From Verrucomicrobiota bacterium (lineage in GTDB: Bacteria > Verrucomicrobiota > Kiritimatiellia > RFP12 > UBA1067), in the NCBI GenBank assembly GCA_023269675.1, contig JAHFSX010000025.1, forward strand, positions 30,909 through 94,908: a DNA stretch of 64,000 bases, given 5' to 3'. Below the pieces are notes generated by a model. It was not told the origin of the DNA, did not search any database, and saw only the letters and a list, made by a program, of their open reading frames with translations. A program made the position numbers and the translations under genes. Position 1 is the first letter of the stretch. Each line of letters starts with the position of its first letter. Below, one piece after another: positions 44,261 to 52,055 of the stretch.

Positions 44261-46972
44261 ATGCGAAAAGCCCTCGAAAACATCCGTCACTCTTTCAAAA
44301 CCGCTGGGCATCCCCAGCGGTTTTCCCTGTTTCGTCGTATTCACGACCCTCTTCCTTTCTCCTCTGTGTCTTCGTGTCTTCGTGTTAAACCTCGCCTGTA
44401 CGCTTGGTGCTCCTTGGTGATCTTGGCGTCTTGGTGGTTGCCTTCCGCCGCGCTCGCCGATGTCGGCCTGAACGTCACCTCCTCCCGCCCGAACATCTAC
44501 CTCGGCGAGAGCTTCAACCTCACCATCGAGGTCAGCGGCGCCGACCGCGGCATCGAAGCGCCCGACCTTTCCGCGCTGCCGACTTCCGAGATCCAGTTCC
44601 TCGGGCAAAACAGCAACAGCCGGTCCTCCATATCCATCATCAACGGCCGCATGACGCGCGAGTCCTTCGAAGGCCGCGTCTTCGCCTTTCAGATCAAACC
44701 CGCGAAAGAAGGCGCCTTCAAGGCCGGTCCGGTCCGCGTCACCGCCGCCGGGAAAACCTATACCCACCCCGGCGTCACCGTGCAGGTGGCCGGCATCGAA
44801 AAGCAGGACACCGTCGTCGCCCGGGTGACCGCCTCGTCCACCTCCGTGCTGGTCGAGGAGCCGTTCACCGTCACCCTCTCGGTCGCCGTCGCCGAACTGC
44901 CGGACCCCTACGCCGAGAGCAACGAGCCGCTCCACCCCAACTTTCTGCCGCAGCTCTCCGCCGACTTCCTCGAGCTCCAGCAGGCCACGCCCGGCCTCAA
45001 GGGCCCCGACCTGAACCAGACCCTCAACGGCCTGATCGACCAGAGCGGGCGTCAGCCCGGCTTCGCGATCAACAACTATCAGACGCGCGACCTGGGCGGC
45101 TTCAGCGGCCTTTTCGGCGATGCCGACCCCTTCAAGCCGCGCCCGATCCGCTTCCGGCTCCCGCCCAAGAAGATCACGCTCAACAACCGGAAGTACCGCG
45201 AATACACCCTCTCGCTCGACTACACGCCGACGAAGGAGGGCGAGTTCACGTTCGGCCCCCTCTCCTTCAAGGGCACCATCATCGCCGGCGTCAGCGCCGA
45301 CCGCCAGCCCGTGACCAAAGACGTGTACACCATCGGCCCGGCGGTCACGGTGCGCGTGGTGCCGCCGCCGGACGAGGGCCGCCCCGAGTGGTTCACCGGC
45401 TCGGTCGGCAAGTCCCTGAGGGCCACCGCCGCCTTCGACGCCACAGTCTGCAAAGTCGGCGACCCGCTCACGCTCACCCTCGAGCTGACCGGTCCGATCA
45501 GCATCTCGAACCTGCGCACGCCGATCCTCAATCTCCAGCCCGAGCTCGCCAAGGATTTCCGCATCTACGACGACAACGTCTCCGCCGAAACGCTCCCGGA
45601 CGGCAAGCGCTTTAAATACCACGTGCGCCCCACGCGCGAGGGCACCTTGGAGTTTCCGCCGGTCAAACTGGCCTATTACGACACCGTGGCCCGCGCCTAC
45701 ACCACCGTGACCACCGCGCCGGTGCCCATTCAGGCGCGGGCCACCACGCAGATCGCGACCTCGGCCGGAAACGGGAAAGACCTTGAAACGGCCGCCATCG
45801 ATACCCGGACGCGGCCGGTCCCGGCCGGCCTCACGCTCACCGTTCAAGGCGCGCGCCCCGACTCGCTCCTGCCGCCGCACCGCCTCACGCGCCTTTTGCT
45901 GCTGGCGGGGCCGGCGCTCTGCCTGCTGGCGGCCCTGGCCACGCCGCTCGCCGCCTTCATGCGGGCCCTGCGCACGCGCCGTCGCCGTTCAGGCGCCCTG
46001 CACCGCGCGCGTGTCGCGTTGCGCCACGCCCCCACGCCGGAACTTGCCGCCCGCGCCGTCCGCGCCTATCTGGCCGACCGGCTCGACGTCGCCGGCAACG
46101 CCCTGACCCCCGCCGAAACCGACGCGCTGCTGCGCCAGCGGAACGTCCCCGCCGAAGCGGCCGCCGCCGGCCGCGACGTGCTCGCCCGGCTCGACGAGGC
46201 CATGTACCGGCCCGACGCCTCAGCCCCCCTCGCCGAAATCCTCCGGCCCCTCAATGAGCTCCTCCCCCGCATCGACGCCGCGCTCGACAAATCAGACAGA
46301 TCCGCCGGCTCCGTCGGATCTGTCCAATCCGTCCTGCTCGCCGTCTTCTTCCTCTCCGCCCCGCTCTTCGCCGACGACGCCGCCCGCGCCTTCCTTTGGG
46401 AACAGGCCAACGCCCAGGCCGCCTCCGCCGCCAAGCCCGAGGAGTATCTCAAAGCCGCCAACACCTACAACCGCCTCGTGGCCGACGGCGTGCGCAACGG
46501 GCCGCTCTTCCTCAATCTCGGCAGCACGCTGGTCATGGCGGGTGACGGCGCCAACGCGGCCGCCGCCTTCGCGCGCGCCGAACGCCATCTGGGCGCGACG
46601 CCGGAAACGCGCCAAGGGCTCGCCGCCGCGCTCGCCCTCCGCTCCGGGCGATCACACGCCGATCTGCCCTGGGCGCGCATCGCCTTCTTCTGGCACTACG
46701 CGTTCCCCTGCCCGATGCGCGCCCTCAGCGCCCTCGGCGGCTGGAACCTGTTCTGGCTCGGCGTGCTCTTCCGCCTCCTGCTCAAGCGCCGCCAGGGGCA
46801 CGCCTTCCTGCGGAGCCTCTCGGAGACCTGCATGCTCACCGGCGGACTCTTCGCGCTGGTCTTCGCCGCCTCCACGCTCATGACCCTTGCGCACGAGCGT
46901 CACGACACCGCCACGTGGGGCTCCCGCGTCTTCATCTCCTCCACCCCGTCCGAAACGGAGGACGCGCCATGA
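44261..46972 (+). CDS. BatD family protein (DUF7939-type), 903 aa
   Basis: A large periplasmic beta-sandwich protein: DVGLNVTSSRPNIYLGESFN, FNLTIEVSGADRGIEAPDLS, VEEPFTVTLSVAVAELPDPY and repeated Ig-like blocks to about residue 500. A helix near 545-565 (LLLLAGPALCLLAALATPLA) and a cytosolic helical domain follow. Two more helices (VFFLSAPLFADDA and the C-terminal pair) surround a BatE-like TPR segment (AFLWEQANAQAASAAKPEEY), so this may be a BatD-BatE fusion. The first 55 residues look like translated intergenic DNA: a terminator-like hairpin (44297-44324) lies inside them. The true start may be GTG near 44369, just ahead of RVKPRLYAWCSLVILASWW. Confidence 0.82.
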   Translation: MRKALENIRHSFKTAGHPQRFSLFRRIHDPLPFSSVSSCLRVKPRLYAWCSLVILASWWLPSAALADVGLNVTSSRPNIYLGESFNLTIEVSGADRGIEAPDLSALPTSEIQFLGQNSNSRSSISIINGRMTRESFEGRVFAFQIKPAKEGAFKAGPVRVTAAGKTYTHPGVTVQVAGIEKQDTVVARVTASSTSVLVEEPFTVTLSVAVAELPDPYAESNEPLHPNFLPQLSADFLELQQATPGLKGPDLNQTLNGLIDQSGRQPGFAINNYQTRDLGGFSGLFGDADPFKPRPIRFRLPPKKITLNNRKYREYTLSLDYTPTKEGEFTFGPLSFKGTIIAGVSADRQPVTKDVYTIGPAVTVRVVPPPDEGRPEWFTGSVGKSLRATAAFDATVCKVGDPLTLTLELTGPISISNLRTPILNLQPELAKDFRIYDDNVSAETLPDGKRFKYHVRPTREGTLEFPPVKLAYYDTVARAYTTVTTAPVPIQARATTQIATSAGNGKDLETAAIDTRTRPVPAGLTLTVQGARPDSLLPPHRLTRLLLLAGPALCLLAALATPLAAFMRALRTRRRRSGALHRARVALRHAPTPELAARAVRAYLADRLDVAGNALTPAETDALLRQRNVPAEAAAAGRDVLARLDEAMYRPDASAPLAEILRPLNELLPRIDAALDKSDRSAGSVGSVQSVLLAVFFLSAPLFADDAARAFLWEQANAQAASAAKPEEYLKAANTYNRLVADGVRNGPLFLNLGSTLVMAGDGANAAAAFARAERHLGATPETRQGLAAALALRSGRSHADLPWARIAFFWHYAFPCPMRALSALGGWNLFWLGVLFRLLLKRRQGHAFLRSLSETCMLTGGLFALVFAASTLMTLAHERHDTATWGSRVFISSTPSETEDAP
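44297..44324. terminator. Bidirectional terminator-like hairpin after batB/C
   Basis: AAAACCGCTGGG, a CATC loop, then CCCAGCGGTTTT: a 12-bp perfect stem with A/T ends, 83 nt after the batB/C stop. It overlaps the annotated 5' end of batD and argues that batD starts later. Confidence 0.65.
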
Positions 46973-48318
46973 GAGTCGGAAGACAGAAGACGGAAGACAG
47001 AAGACCGAAGGCAGCGGAGAGAGGGCAGACGGCCGGCCCCCGGCCTCAGGCCGCCGGCCTCCGTCCTCTGTCCGCAGTCCTCTGTTTAGCCTTCTTCCTC
47101 ATCTCCCTCGCCGCGCGCGCGGGCGAGATCTACTCCGGCCGCCTCTACACCGTCCCCGCCAAGATCTATGTGAACCAGGCGTTCGAGATCCACTTCGAAC
47201 TCGAAGTCACCTTCGGCAACGAAGTGGGCGACATGCAGATCAGCGGCATCCCGAACAATCCCGCGCTGCTGACCGTGGGCCAACTCGAAACCGTCTCCCA
47301 GAACCGGATCATGCGCGATGCGCAGGCGATCAACGTTCTGCACTATACGGCCGCCGCGCGATGCCACCAGCCGATCAACCAAACCTTTGAGCCCGCGCTG
47401 CTCTGCATGCTCTCCGAGCACAGGTCCGCCGGCTTCTTCTCGCACGTCCAGTCGTTTCAGAAACAGCTCAAACTCGACCCCTTTACGCTCCGCGTGCTGC
47501 CTCTGCCGGAAGCGGGACGGCCCGCGCAGTTCAGCGGCGCGATCGGCGCTTTCCGCCTGCGCGGAGGCCTCTCGCAGACCAGCGTGCAACCCGGCGACAT
47601 CATCACCCTGAGCCTCGAGCTGGCCGGACAGGGGTGGCTGAACGACGCCGCCATGCCGGCGCCACCGCCCTCGCCGCTCTTCAAAACCTACCCGGCCAAG
47701 GAACGCCTGCGCGAGCCGCTCCGCATCCAGACCGAACAGGTGTTCATCCCGACCGCCACCAACGCCACCGAGATCGCCGCGACGCGCTTCTGCTTCTTCA
47801 ACCCCGCCACGGAACGTTACGAAGAAAGCGTCGCCGGCCCGTTCCGCCTGACCTTCACCTCCTTGTCCGCCGCACCCAAAACCGACGACGTGCGCGTGAT
47901 CGACACCGCCACACCCGCCGCGGCCGCAGCGCTGCCGCAGACCGTCACCCTCGAACGCATGAGCCTGACGCTGCGCCAGGCCGTTCCGCTGCTGCTCGGA
48001 TGCGGCGGCGCGCTGGCCGCCTTCTTCGTCTTCTTCCTGCTCTACGGACGCCACAGGCGGTCCGCTTTCCTGATCGGCGCCGCGCTGCTGGCCGCCGGCA
48101 TCGGCACCGGCTACGCGCTCAGCGGCAAAACCGCCGCCGCGACGCGCACGCTCACCCGCCACACCGAGGTGCTCTTCGCCCCCTCGCATGCCGCCGCCGC
48201 GCTCTTCTCTCTCAACCCCGGCAGCGCCGTCATCCCGCTCGAGAGCGCCGGGGCCTGGGTGCGCGTCGACGCCTCCGGCCGCCGCGGCTGGCTTCCCGCT
48301 TCGACCCTTTCCGAATAG
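46969..48318 (+). CDS. BatD-like protein with C-terminal SH3-like domain
   Basis: A 449-aa exported protein; the start overlaps the previous stop (ATGA), implying coupled translation. The first 35 residues (MRVGRQKTEDRRPKAAERGQ) are encoded by GAAGACAGAAGACG repeats, and PLSAVLCLAFFLISLAARAG serves as the signal-peptide core. The body has BatD-like beta blocks (GRLYTVPAKIYVNQAFEIHF, GGLSQTSVQPGDIITLSLEL). Two helices (about 350-400) precede an SH3-like tail (TEVLFAPSHAAAAL, WVRVDASGRRGWLPASTLSE). SH3b tails often bind peptidoglycan or proteins. It is the last gene of the series. Confidence 0.78.
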   Translation: MRVGRQKTEDRRPKAAERGQTAGPRPQAAGLRPLSAVLCLAFFLISLAARAGEIYSGRLYTVPAKIYVNQAFEIHFELEVTFGNEVGDMQISGIPNNPALLTVGQLETVSQNRIMRDAQAINVLHYTAAARCHQPINQTFEPALLCMLSEHRSAGFFSHVQSFQKQLKLDPFTLRVLPLPEAGRPAQFSGAIGAFRLRGGLSQTSVQPGDIITLSLELAGQGWLNDAAMPAPPPSPLFKTYPAKERLREPLRIQTEQVFIPTATNATEIAATRFCFFNPATERYEESVAGPFRLTFTSLSAAPKTDDVRVIDTATPAAAAALPQTVTLERMSLTLRQAVPLLLGCGGALAAFFVFFLLYGRHRRSAFLIGAALLAAGIGTGYALSGKTAAATRTLTRHTEVLFAPSHAAAALFSLNPGSAVIPLESAGAWVRVDASGRRGWLPASTLSE

Positions 48319-48422
48319 CCGTCCGTCCGAGACACGCACCGGCGCGGGTCGGCAGGGGGGAGCGACACCGGTTTCGCCGAAACCGCCGCCAGCGATACGT
48401 CCCGCCTTTCCCCTTTTCCCGC

Positions 48423-48480
48423 TTGACGCCCTTGACCTCCATTTGATAAAAACCGGTATACAGGTAATCGGTTCCGGTAC
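48423..48480 (+). promoter_or_regulatory. Promoter with GTATAC operator, site 1
   Basis: TTGACG (48423-48428), 18 nt, TAAAAA (48447-48452), then the palindrome ACCGGTATACAGGT (48452-48465, centre GTATAC) and a second half-like box GTTCCGGTAC (48471-48480). The first glycan-locus gene starts at 48546. The layout is shared with sites at 55330 and 63264. Confidence 0.75.
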
Positions 48481-48545
48481 AAGGGTAGAGCCGTCAGACA
48501 CGACAGTTCCCTGAGACGGGCCGCTTGCTTCAGGTCAGGATCACC

Positions 48546-50702
48546 ATGCATTTCAAGCGTACCCCGTATAGAAGCACCCTGCTCAACTCCGTCATCCTGG
48601 GCTCAGCCCTCCTCTCCGCCTTTCCCGCCGCCGCGCGCACGGGCGCCAAGATCCGCGTTCCCGGCGCGGAGTCCGCGCGCGTCTGCATGTTCTCCAGCGA
48701 CGGCACGCTCAAGAAGTCGATGTTCCTCTTTTCCGACCGCGGCTTCAAAGCGCTCGAGAAATTCCCCGGCCTCCTCGACGGCTGTTTCTACTACGAGCTC
48801 TCGATCAAGGCCGCCAACACCTACGAATGCCTGGAGCCGGGCGAGCTCTATGCCCTGGCCCCCGTGAACCCCAAGGTGAACCGCACGGCCGCGCTGGAAA
48901 AGCTCGGCTTCGCCCGCCTCTCCGCGATCGAGCCTTTCCAGCTCTTCGGCGAGAACCCCGCGGATGTCGTCGGCGTGTTCAGCAAAACCGTCAAGGCCGG
49001 CGAAGCTTTCCAGCCGCCGGTCTGGTCCGTGATCGCGGGCTTCACGCTCGAGCGGCCGCCCAAGAGCGGCGAGCTGCTCTACAACGGCATCCGGCTACCC
49101 CGCGAATGGCCCCCGCGCATCGACTGGAGCACCAACGCGCCCCCGGCGGTCCCCTACCTGGACCACCCGCCCAAGCTGATCCCGATCAACCTCGGGCGCC
49201 AGCTCTTTGTCGACGACTTCCTGATCGAGCGGACCGACCTGACGCGCGAGTACCACCATCCGACCAAGTACGAGCAGAACCCGGTCCTCAAGCCGGAGAC
49301 GGCGATCGAGCACAGCGGCATCAACGGACTCTCCGTGGCCGGACCCAAGAGCGGCGGGCTCTGGTGGAACCCCGCGAAGCGCCTCTTCGAGTTCTGGTAT
49401 GAGGCCGGCTGGGTCTCGACCATCGCCTACGCCACCAGCCGCGACGGGCTGGCCTGGGAGCGGCCGAACCTGCCGCTGAAACCCGGCACGAACCAGATCC
49501 TGCCCGACACGGTCAAGCCCGACTCCTGGACCGTGGTGCGCGACTACCGCGCGACCGACCCGAAGCAGGCCTACAAGATCTTCCTGCGCGGCGGCGGCGC
49601 GCGTGACCGCGCCCGCGCCTTCGTCTCCGAGGACGGCATCGACTGGGGCGCGCCCGTCGAGTGCGGCACCACCGGCGACCGCAGCACGATGTTCTACAAC
49701 CCCTTCCGCAACGTCTGGGTCTACAGCCTGCGCTGGGGGAGCCCCGGCGGGCGCTCCCGCGCCTACTGGGAGCACGAGGATTTCCTGCAGGGCATGCAGT
49801 GGCTGCCCGACGAGCCGCTGCCGTGGGCGCGCGCGGACAGCCTCGACCTGCCCGACCCTCGCATCGGCGACACGCCCCAGCTCTACAACCTCGACGCCGT
49901 GGCCTACGAAAGCCTCATGCTCGGCTTCTTCGAGATCCTTCACGGCCCGCCGAACGACATCAACGCCGCCAAAGGGCTCCCCAAAAACACGGGGCTCACG
50001 TTCGCCTACAGCCGCGACGGCTTCCACTGGCACCGCCCCGACCGCACCATGGCGATCAACTCGGAGCAGCGCGCCGTGTGGGACCGCGGCTACGTGCAGT
50101 CGCTCGGGAACATCTGCGTGGTGCGCGGCGACAAGCTCTGGTTCTACTACATCGGCTTCGCCGGCGACGAGTCACTCAAGATGGGCGACCCGAAGCTCAA
50201 TATCAAAAGCTCCATGCATTCGGGCCTTTACGGCAACGCCGCAACCGGCGTCGCCTTCCTGCGGCGCGACGGCTTCGCCTCGCTCAACGCGGGCGCGACC
50301 CCCGGCACGGTCACGACGCGCCCCGTGACCTTCTCGGGCCGGCACCTGTTCGTGAATGTCGACGCGCCCGCAGGCGCCCTCACCGCGGAGGCGGTCGACA
50401 TGTACGGCAAGCCCGTCGCGCCCTTCACCTTCGAGAACTGCGTCCCCGTCAGCGGCGATTCCACGCTGGCGCAGCTCCGCTGGAAAGGCGGCGACGACCT
50501 CACGCCGCTCGCGGGCCGCGCCGTGCGCTTCCGCTTCAAACTGACGAACGGCAAGCTCTACGCCTTCTGGGTCAGCCGCGACGCCAGCGGCCGCAGCGAC
50601 GGCTACGTGGCCGGCGGCGGTCCCGGCTTCACCTGCGACCTCGACACCGTCGGAGCGGCCTCGCTGGAAGCCGAAGCGAAGCTGCTGCCGAAACAACCCT
50701 GA
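48546..50702 (+). CDS. Secreted sialidase-like/GH beta-propeller protein, 718 aa
   Basis: A signal peptide (NSVILGSALLSAFPAAARTG) is followed by a 120-residue accessory domain (about 30-165) shared with two other proteins of this locus. A beta-propeller of the kind annotated as glycosyl hydrolase in PVC genomes then starts at LGRQLFVDDFLIERTDLTR. Asp-box-like repeats are ATSRDGLAW, VSEDGIDW and YSRDGFHW. A C-terminal beta domain (VNVDAPAGALTAEAVDMYGK) resembles a lectin-like module. The enzyme activity is not known. It heads a co-oriented series with two sialidases and an MFS carrier, behind a GTATAC-operator promoter. ATG 48546 follows AGGA. Confidence 0.75.
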   Translation: MHFKRTPYRSTLLNSVILGSALLSAFPAAARTGAKIRVPGAESARVCMFSSDGTLKKSMFLFSDRGFKALEKFPGLLDGCFYYELSIKAANTYECLEPGELYALAPVNPKVNRTAALEKLGFARLSAIEPFQLFGENPADVVGVFSKTVKAGEAFQPPVWSVIAGFTLERPPKSGELLYNGIRLPREWPPRIDWSTNAPPAVPYLDHPPKLIPINLGRQLFVDDFLIERTDLTREYHHPTKYEQNPVLKPETAIEHSGINGLSVAGPKSGGLWWNPAKRLFEFWYEAGWVSTIAYATSRDGLAWERPNLPLKPGTNQILPDTVKPDSWTVVRDYRATDPKQAYKIFLRGGGARDRARAFVSEDGIDWGAPVECGTTGDRSTMFYNPFRNVWVYSLRWGSPGGRSRAYWEHEDFLQGMQWLPDEPLPWARADSLDLPDPRIGDTPQLYNLDAVAYESLMLGFFEILHGPPNDINAAKGLPKNTGLTFAYSRDGFHWHRPDRTMAINSEQRAVWDRGYVQSLGNICVVRGDKLWFYYIGFAGDESLKMGDPKLNIKSSMHSGLYGNAATGVAFLRRDGFASLNAGATPGTVTTRPVTFSGRHLFVNVDAPAGALTAEAVDMYGKPVAPFTFENCVPVSGDSTLAQLRWKGGDDLTPLAGRAVRFRFKLTNGKLYAFWVSRDASGRSDGYVAGGGPGFTCDLDTVGAASLEAEAKLLPKQP

Positions 50703-50710
50703 CTCCTTCC

Positions 50711-52030
50711 ATGAAAAACCGCCACAGCCTCCTTTATTCCCTCGGTCTGATGGGCCTTGCGTCCCTGTGGCCGTGCGGCACGCCGGCCCAGACAGCGGAA
50801 CCTCCCAAGATCACGGCGCTCACGCCGCCGTATCTCGAGCTGATGCCCGGCCCCCACTACTGGCCGCGGGTGCGGATCTGGCAGGGCATCCCCGGCATCA
50901 CCGTGGCCCCGAACGGGCGCCTGTGGGCCACGTGGTACACCGGCCTGCTGGGAGAGGGCAAAGGCCAGAATTACGACGTGCTCGTCACCAGCGCCGACGG
51001 CGGCAAGACCTGGTCGAAGCCGGTGGCGGTCTACGATCCCAGCCGGAACTTCCTGAACGCGGACACGGGCGACCCCATGCTCTGGACCGACCCGAACGGC
51101 AAGATGTGGTGGTTCGTCAACCGCAGCATGAAGGTCCCGGATGACGTCACGGGGACCTGCTGGGGCTTCTGCACGGACGACCCGAATGTGGCGAAGCCCG
51201 TCTGGAACGCGCCCGTCCTGGCGGGCCGGGGCGGCGGCACCCTCAACAAGCCGTTCGCCTTTGCCGACGGGAGCTGGCTCCACATGTTCGACTGCCGCCA
51301 GCCCAAAAAGGACGATCCGAGCTTGACCCGCGGCGCCCACGTGTACCGGTTCGCGGGGTACGGAAAGCCGTTCGAGGATGTGGGCTGCAGCTTCTTCAAG
51401 GATTCCGTTTTTGCCGAGCACATGGTCGTCGAGCGCAAGGACAAGACCCTCTGGATGCTGGCGCGCACGACCTACGGCATCGGCCAGGCGGAATCGAAGG
51501 ACGGCGGCAAGACGTGGACCGAGCTGGAGCCCTTCACCAAGAGCTTCAATGTCGGCACGCGCTTCTTCTTCCGCCGCCTGAGTTCCGGCAACCTGCTGCT
51601 GGTGGTGAACGATCACCCCAAGGCCCGCTCGAACATGACCGCCCTGCTCTCCAAGGACGACGGCAAGACCTGGCCCTTCAAGCTCGTGCTCGACGAACGG
51701 GAGTCGGTCAGCTACCCCGACGGCGTCGAGGGCAAAGACGGCGTCATCTATGTCGTCTACGACCGCGGCCGCTACAAGAAGGACATGCAGGAGATCCTGC
51801 TCGCCAAGGTGACCGAGGCCGACATCGAGGCCGGCAAACTGGTGAGCCCTCGCAGCTATCTTAAGCAGACCGTCAGCAGGCTGGCTGACGAAGGCGGCGG
51901 CGTGCGCCACGACGGCGAGACCACCGAGATGCGCGAAGAGTTTGTCAAGCTGAACCCGGACAGCCCCGAGGCCAAAAAACAGATGCGGGCCGAAGCGGGC
52001 GAGAAAGCGGACAGACACGCGGCACATTGA
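50711..52030 (+). CDS. Exo-alpha-sialidase-like (BNR) protein, 439 aa
   Basis: An exported beta-propeller. Signal peptide MKNRHSLLYSLGLMGLASLW, ending near GTPAQTAE. Three Asp boxes are clear: TSADGGKTW, SKDGGKTW and SKDDGKTW. PGITVAPNGRLWATWYTG is the propeller's first blade and YPDGVEGKDGVIYVVYDRGR a late blade, both typical of PVC sialidase-like proteins. Catalytic residues for GH33 cannot be confirmed by eye, so other exo-glycosidase activity is possible. It starts 9 nt after the previous stop, so it is co-transcribed. A Lys/Glu-rich C-terminus follows the propeller. Confidence 0.82.
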   Translation: MKNRHSLLYSLGLMGLASLWPCGTPAQTAEPPKITALTPPYLELMPGPHYWPRVRIWQGIPGITVAPNGRLWATWYTGLLGEGKGQNYDVLVTSADGGKTWSKPVAVYDPSRNFLNADTGDPMLWTDPNGKMWWFVNRSMKVPDDVTGTCWGFCTDDPNVAKPVWNAPVLAGRGGGTLNKPFAFADGSWLHMFDCRQPKKDDPSLTRGAHVYRFAGYGKPFEDVGCSFFKDSVFAEHMVVERKDKTLWMLARTTYGIGQAESKDGGKTWTELEPFTKSFNVGTRFFFRRLSSGNLLLVVNDHPKARSNMTALLSKDDGKTWPFKLVLDERESVSYPDGVEGKDGVIYVVYDRGRYKKDMQEILLAKVTEADIEAGKLVSPRSYLKQTVSRLADEGGGVRHDGETTEMREEFVKLNPDSPEAKKQMRAEAGEKADRHAAH

Positions 52031-52055
52031 AAACCTCCAACCGGAAAAACACACT

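Noticed and set aside
36962..48318. MoxR/vWA cluster considered as an anti-phage or conflict system
   Set aside because: Gene content and order match the Bat/MoxR envelope operon with BatD proteins; no nuclease, toxin or other effector domain is present.
48361..48390. CGGTTTC-GCC-GAAACCG hairpin as a terminator of the bat series
   Set aside because: The stem is only 7 bp and no T run follows on either strand; too weak to list.
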